The notes under the pieces were generated by a model. The model saw only the letters and a list, made by a program, of their open reading frames with translations, did not search any database and was not told the DNA's origin. A DNA stretch of 18,087 nucleotides, taken from the NCBI GenBank assembly GCA_009787135.1, contig WRGP01000231.1:1-18087 (forward strand). The letters are read 5' to 3'. Shown piece after piece: positions 15,585 through 18,087 of the stretch. Made by a program: the position numbers and the translations under genes. How positions within the stretch are numbered: the first letter of the stretch is position 1; each line of letters starts with the position of its first letter. Source of the stretch: Bacillota bacterium (GTDB lineage Bacteria > Bacillota > Clostridia > Christensenellales > Aristaeellaceae).

Positions 15585-17822
15585 ATGGCTGAAAAAGCGA
15601 AAAGAATATCAAACACAAAACGCTTTTCCGCACGGGAAACGCGCAGAGTGTATCCCCTATCATGGAACCTGCTGATCGTCGTGCTGGCCTTCGCGCTTAT
15701 GGTCGTTTCAAGCATTCTTTTTGTCAATTCCATGCTAAAAAATCATTTGAATAGAGAAGAGACCAGTATGCTCGAACAAACGGAATTGGAAATCAAGTCC
15801 ATGTTTGTCGAACCGCAGACAACGCTGAACATCATCGCGGAGACGATACGGACTATGATTTTGCGCGGCGCCGGCGAGGATGATGTATTGGAATATTTAA
15901 AAGCCATGTCGCAAAAACTTCAAACCCAAACGCAAGGCATTGCTTCCGGCCCTGTTTATGGCTATTTTGAAGCGTTTGGGAATACTTTTTTGCACGGGGA
16001 GGAGTTGGCGCCCCAGGCCGGCTATAAGCCCACAAAACGCCTCTGGTATGACGTAACCACATCGGCAACACCAACCTTTTCCCCGCTATATACGGATATG
16101 CGTGCAGGGTTGAGCGCCATGGCCTGCGCGCTTCGCATTTTTGACGACAACGGCCTTCCTTTGGGCACCGTATATATGGATATCTGCATTGACCAAATCA
16201 AAGAAAGCGTCCGCAACATGCGTCTTTCCCCAAATGGATGTGGATTTTTGCTGAACGAAAATTTAGAAGTCATTGCCTCCACCCATGCCAATTTTACAGG
16301 CATGCCTATGCATGCGATCAGCGGCGGGCTTGCGGCGCTTGAAGCTTGTATGAAAAAAGGAGCTGATTTTTATGAAACCGAAGGAATAAATTACGCTGGG
16401 GAATCGTCCGTCTACTTTAGCATACGGATGGAATATGGCTGGTATTTAATCCTTATGACGCCCAAAAATGAGTATTATAAAGAGCTGAGCGATATGGAGC
16501 GGGTTCTAGGCGCTCTGGGGACCATTCTGGCAATCGTCCTGTGCGTTATTCTGGCGGGCATTGACGCGGCGAAGGAACATGCGGACGAGTTGAAGCGGAA
16601 AGCGGACCAGGCCAACCGGCAAAAAAGCGATTTCTTAGCCACCATGAGCCACGAAATACGCTCGCCCATGAACGTAATTTTAGGCATTGCCGAGATGGAG
16701 ATGGAAAGCAACGCGATCACCCAAGAGGTCAAGGAATCCTTTGGCAAGATTTACAATTCAGGCAATACACTGATCCATATCATCAATGACCTCCTTGACC
16801 TATCCAAGATAGAAGCTAACAAGTTTGAATTGATGCCCGCAAAATACGAGGTGGCGAGCTTGATTAACGATACCGTATATCTGAACATGCTCAGATTTGA
16901 GAGCAAGCCGATTGCGTTTACGCTTCATGTAGATGAGAATGTTCCGGCGAATGTCACCGGCGATGAGCTTCGCATCAAACAGATTTTGAACAATATCCTA
17001 TCCAACGCGTTCAAGTATACGGAGCGCGGTGAAATTGAGCTGACGGTCACCGCTGAGACCCCGGCACAGGAAGAAGACGGCAATGTGATTCTTGTTTTTC
17101 GCGTCAGGGACACCGGGCAGGGGATGACGGAGGAACAGGTAAGCCGGCTATTTGACAAGTATGCCCGCTTTAACTTGAAAGTCAACCGTGTCGTCGAAGG
17201 CGCGGGGCTTGGCATGTACATTACGCGCAATTTGGTGCGCCTCATGAACGGCCAGATTCTTGTGGAAAGCAAACCAAATAAAGGCTCAACCTTTACCGTT
17301 CGCCTGCCGCAGAAAAATGCCAGCGCCAATGTATTCGGGAAAGAATTGGCGGAGAACATGCGGCAACTGCGCTTCACCAGCGGCGCGCAGGTGAGAAAGG
17401 CGCAAATCGTGCGCACGCCCATGCCCTATGGCAGCGTTCTGGTCGTAGACGATACCACAGCGAACCTGGATGTCGCAAAGCTGCTGCTCTCGCCGTATGG
17501 TTTGCATATTGACATTGCCAATAGCGGGTTTGAGGCGATCGATAAGGTGAAGAAAGGCAAAAGATATGATATCGTGTTCATGGATCATATGATGCCGAAA
17601 ATGGACGGCATTGAGGCGACGAAATATATGCGGGAAATTGGCTATACGGATCCGATTGTCGCGCTGACGGCAAACGCCCTGGTCGGTCAGGCGGAAATAT
17701 TTTTGAAAAATGGCTTTGACGCGTTCATTTCCAAGCCGATCGACATACGCCATCTGAATGCTGTGCTCAATAAGATGGTGCGTGATAAGCATTTTCCCAA
17801 AGACGGAAATCAACAATTGTAG
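15585..17822 (+). CDS. hybrid sensor histidine kinase, Cache sensor plus receiver
   Basis: Membrane sensor that autophosphorylates and passes phosphate to its own receiver; 745 residues. Order: TM1 (about 28-50), an extracytoplasmic dCache-like sensor (about 51-305), TM2 (about 307-327), a charged linker (about 328-350) with no clear HAMP domain, HisKA with SHEIRSP (phospho-acceptor H356), HATPase_c with N-box starting near N469, DTGQGM (509-514), LFDKYARF and GAGLGMYI (539-546), then a C-terminal REC domain with D622-D623, phospho-acceptor D667 in FMDHMMPKMDG and the ISKPI lysine. All relay residues are present. There is no Hpt domain in the chain, and the divergent neighbouring gene supplies one. 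The stop codon sits inside the downstream hairpin. Confidence 0.95.
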   Translation: MAEKAKRISNTKRFSARETRRVYPLSWNLLIVVLAFALMVVSSILFVNSMLKNHLNREETSMLEQTELEIKSMFVEPQTTLNIIAETIRTMILRGAGEDDVLEYLKAMSQKLQTQTQGIASGPVYGYFEAFGNTFLHGEELAPQAGYKPTKRLWYDVTTSATPTFSPLYTDMRAGLSAMACALRIFDDNGLPLGTVYMDICIDQIKESVRNMRLSPNGCGFLLNENLEVIASTHANFTGMPMHAISGGLAALEACMKKGADFYETEGINYAGESSVYFSIRMEYGWYLILMTPKNEYYKELSDMERVLGALGTILAIVLCVILAGIDAAKEHADELKRKADQANRQKSDFLATMSHEIRSPMNVILGIAEMEMESNAITQEVKESFGKIYNSGNTLIHIINDLLDLSKIEANKFELMPAKYEVASLINDTVYLNMLRFESKPIAFTLHVDENVPANVTGDELRIKQILNNILSNAFKYTERGEIELTVTAETPAQEEDGNVILVFRVRDTGQGMTEEQVSRLFDKYARFNLKVNRVVEGAGLGMYITRNLVRLMNGQILVESKPNKGSTFTVRLPQKNASANVFGKELAENMRQLRFTSGAQVRKAQIVRTPMPYGSVLVVDDTTANLDVAKLLLSPYGLHIDIANSGFEAIDKVKKGKRYDIVFMDHMMPKMDGIEATKYMREIGYTDPIVALTANALVGQAEIFLKNGFDAFISKPIDIRHLNAVLNKMVRDKHFPKDGNQQL

Positions 17823-17852
17823 CTCTCGGAGCAAATTTCTCCGAGAGCTACA
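17818..17852. terminator. 14-bp hairpin, probable bidirectional terminator
   Basis: Perfect stem: tgtagctctcggag (17818-17831), loop caaattt, and its complement (17839-17852). It lies between two convergent genes and contains the TAG of the kinase. The flanks are moderately T-rich on both strands but have no long T-run. Confidence 0.7.
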
Positions 17853-17871
17853 TCTTCAAAGAATCTTGATG

Positions 17872-18087
17872 TTACGCGGTTTTCAACGCTTCCTCAACCG
17901 CCACGGCACACGCCACGGTCGCCCCGACCATGGGGTTGTTGCCCATGCCGATGAGCCCCATCATCTCCACATGCGCGGGCACGGACGACGATCCCGCGAA
18001 CTGCGCGTCGGAGTGCATACGGCCCATGGTATCGGTCATGCCATAGGAAGCGGGGCCGGCGGCCATGTTGTCCGGGTGCAGGGTGCG
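17872..18087 (-). CDS. GGGtGRT family protein, C-terminal part
   Basis: The C-terminal 71 codons plus stop of a gene whose start lies beyond the right edge; the frame is open to the last base. The first visible residues, RTLHPDNMAAGPASYGM, continue from the GGGTGRT motif that names the family. The segments MHSDAQFAGSSSVPAHVEMM and GMGNNPMVGATVA are, from memory, nearly invariant. The family has about 330 residues and its function is not established. The gene is convergent with the kinase and shares the hairpin terminator. Confidence 0.88.
   Translation of the reverse strand, partial: RTLHPDNMAAGPASYGMTDTMGRMHSDAQFAGSSSVPAHVEMMGLIGMGNNPMVGATVACAVAVEEALKTA

Overview
The window looks like a chromosomal segment of an anaerobic, GC-rich member of the Clostridia (Bacillota). 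The pointers are a bacterial F-type ATP synthase operon in the order alpha-gamma-beta-epsilon, AGGAGG-like ribosome binding sites, a GGGtGRT-family protein at the right edge, a multimodular CBM22-GH10-CBM9 xylanase and a membrane Cache hybrid kinase. A Christensenellales-like or related plant-fibre-associated lineage is plausible but is inference only. No tRNA, rRNA, CRISPR array, insertion sequence or phage gene was seen.

Layout. (1) 1-3943, + strand: the 3' part of the atp operon: atpA (5' end outside the window), atpG, atpD and atpC. atpD and atpC share one base (TAATG). (2) 4050-7167, + strand: a single gene with its own strong promoter. It encodes a membrane protein with a cytoplasmic zinc ribbon and a long outward-facing array of 14 alpha-helical repeats, 12 of the 13 spacings being exactly 37 residues. 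(3) 7162-11150, - strand: a three-gene ABC importer of the Fe3+/AfuABC type, in transcription order binding protein, fused permease, ATPase. A 16-bp hairpin sits between the first two genes. (4) 11151-11379: a divergent promoter region with two opposing sigma-A-type promoters and inverted repeats placed on them. (5) 11380-13575, + strand: a secreted xylanase. (6) 13589-13694: a 106-nt imperfect foldback element between convergent genes. (7) 13702-17822: a phosphorelay locus made of a REC-HD-GYP regulator and a membrane-anchored Hpt protein (- strand operon), divergent from a Cache-sensor hybrid histidine kinase (+ strand). (8) 17818-17852: a 14-bp hairpin, probably a bidirectional terminator, then the 3' end of a GGGtGRT protein gene on the - strand.

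How the genes may work together. The ATP synthase genes are housekeeping. The importer and the xylanase share a control region and may belong to one nutrient response; the importer substrate is not settled by sequence and could be Fe3+, a phosphorylated sugar or a phosphonate. The kinase, Hpt protein and HD-GYP regulator contain every step of a His-Asp-His-Asp relay, with predicted cyclic-di-GMP hydrolysis as output. The zinc-ribbon repeat protein is the least understood gene and the best candidate for new biology, together with the foldback element and the divergent control region.
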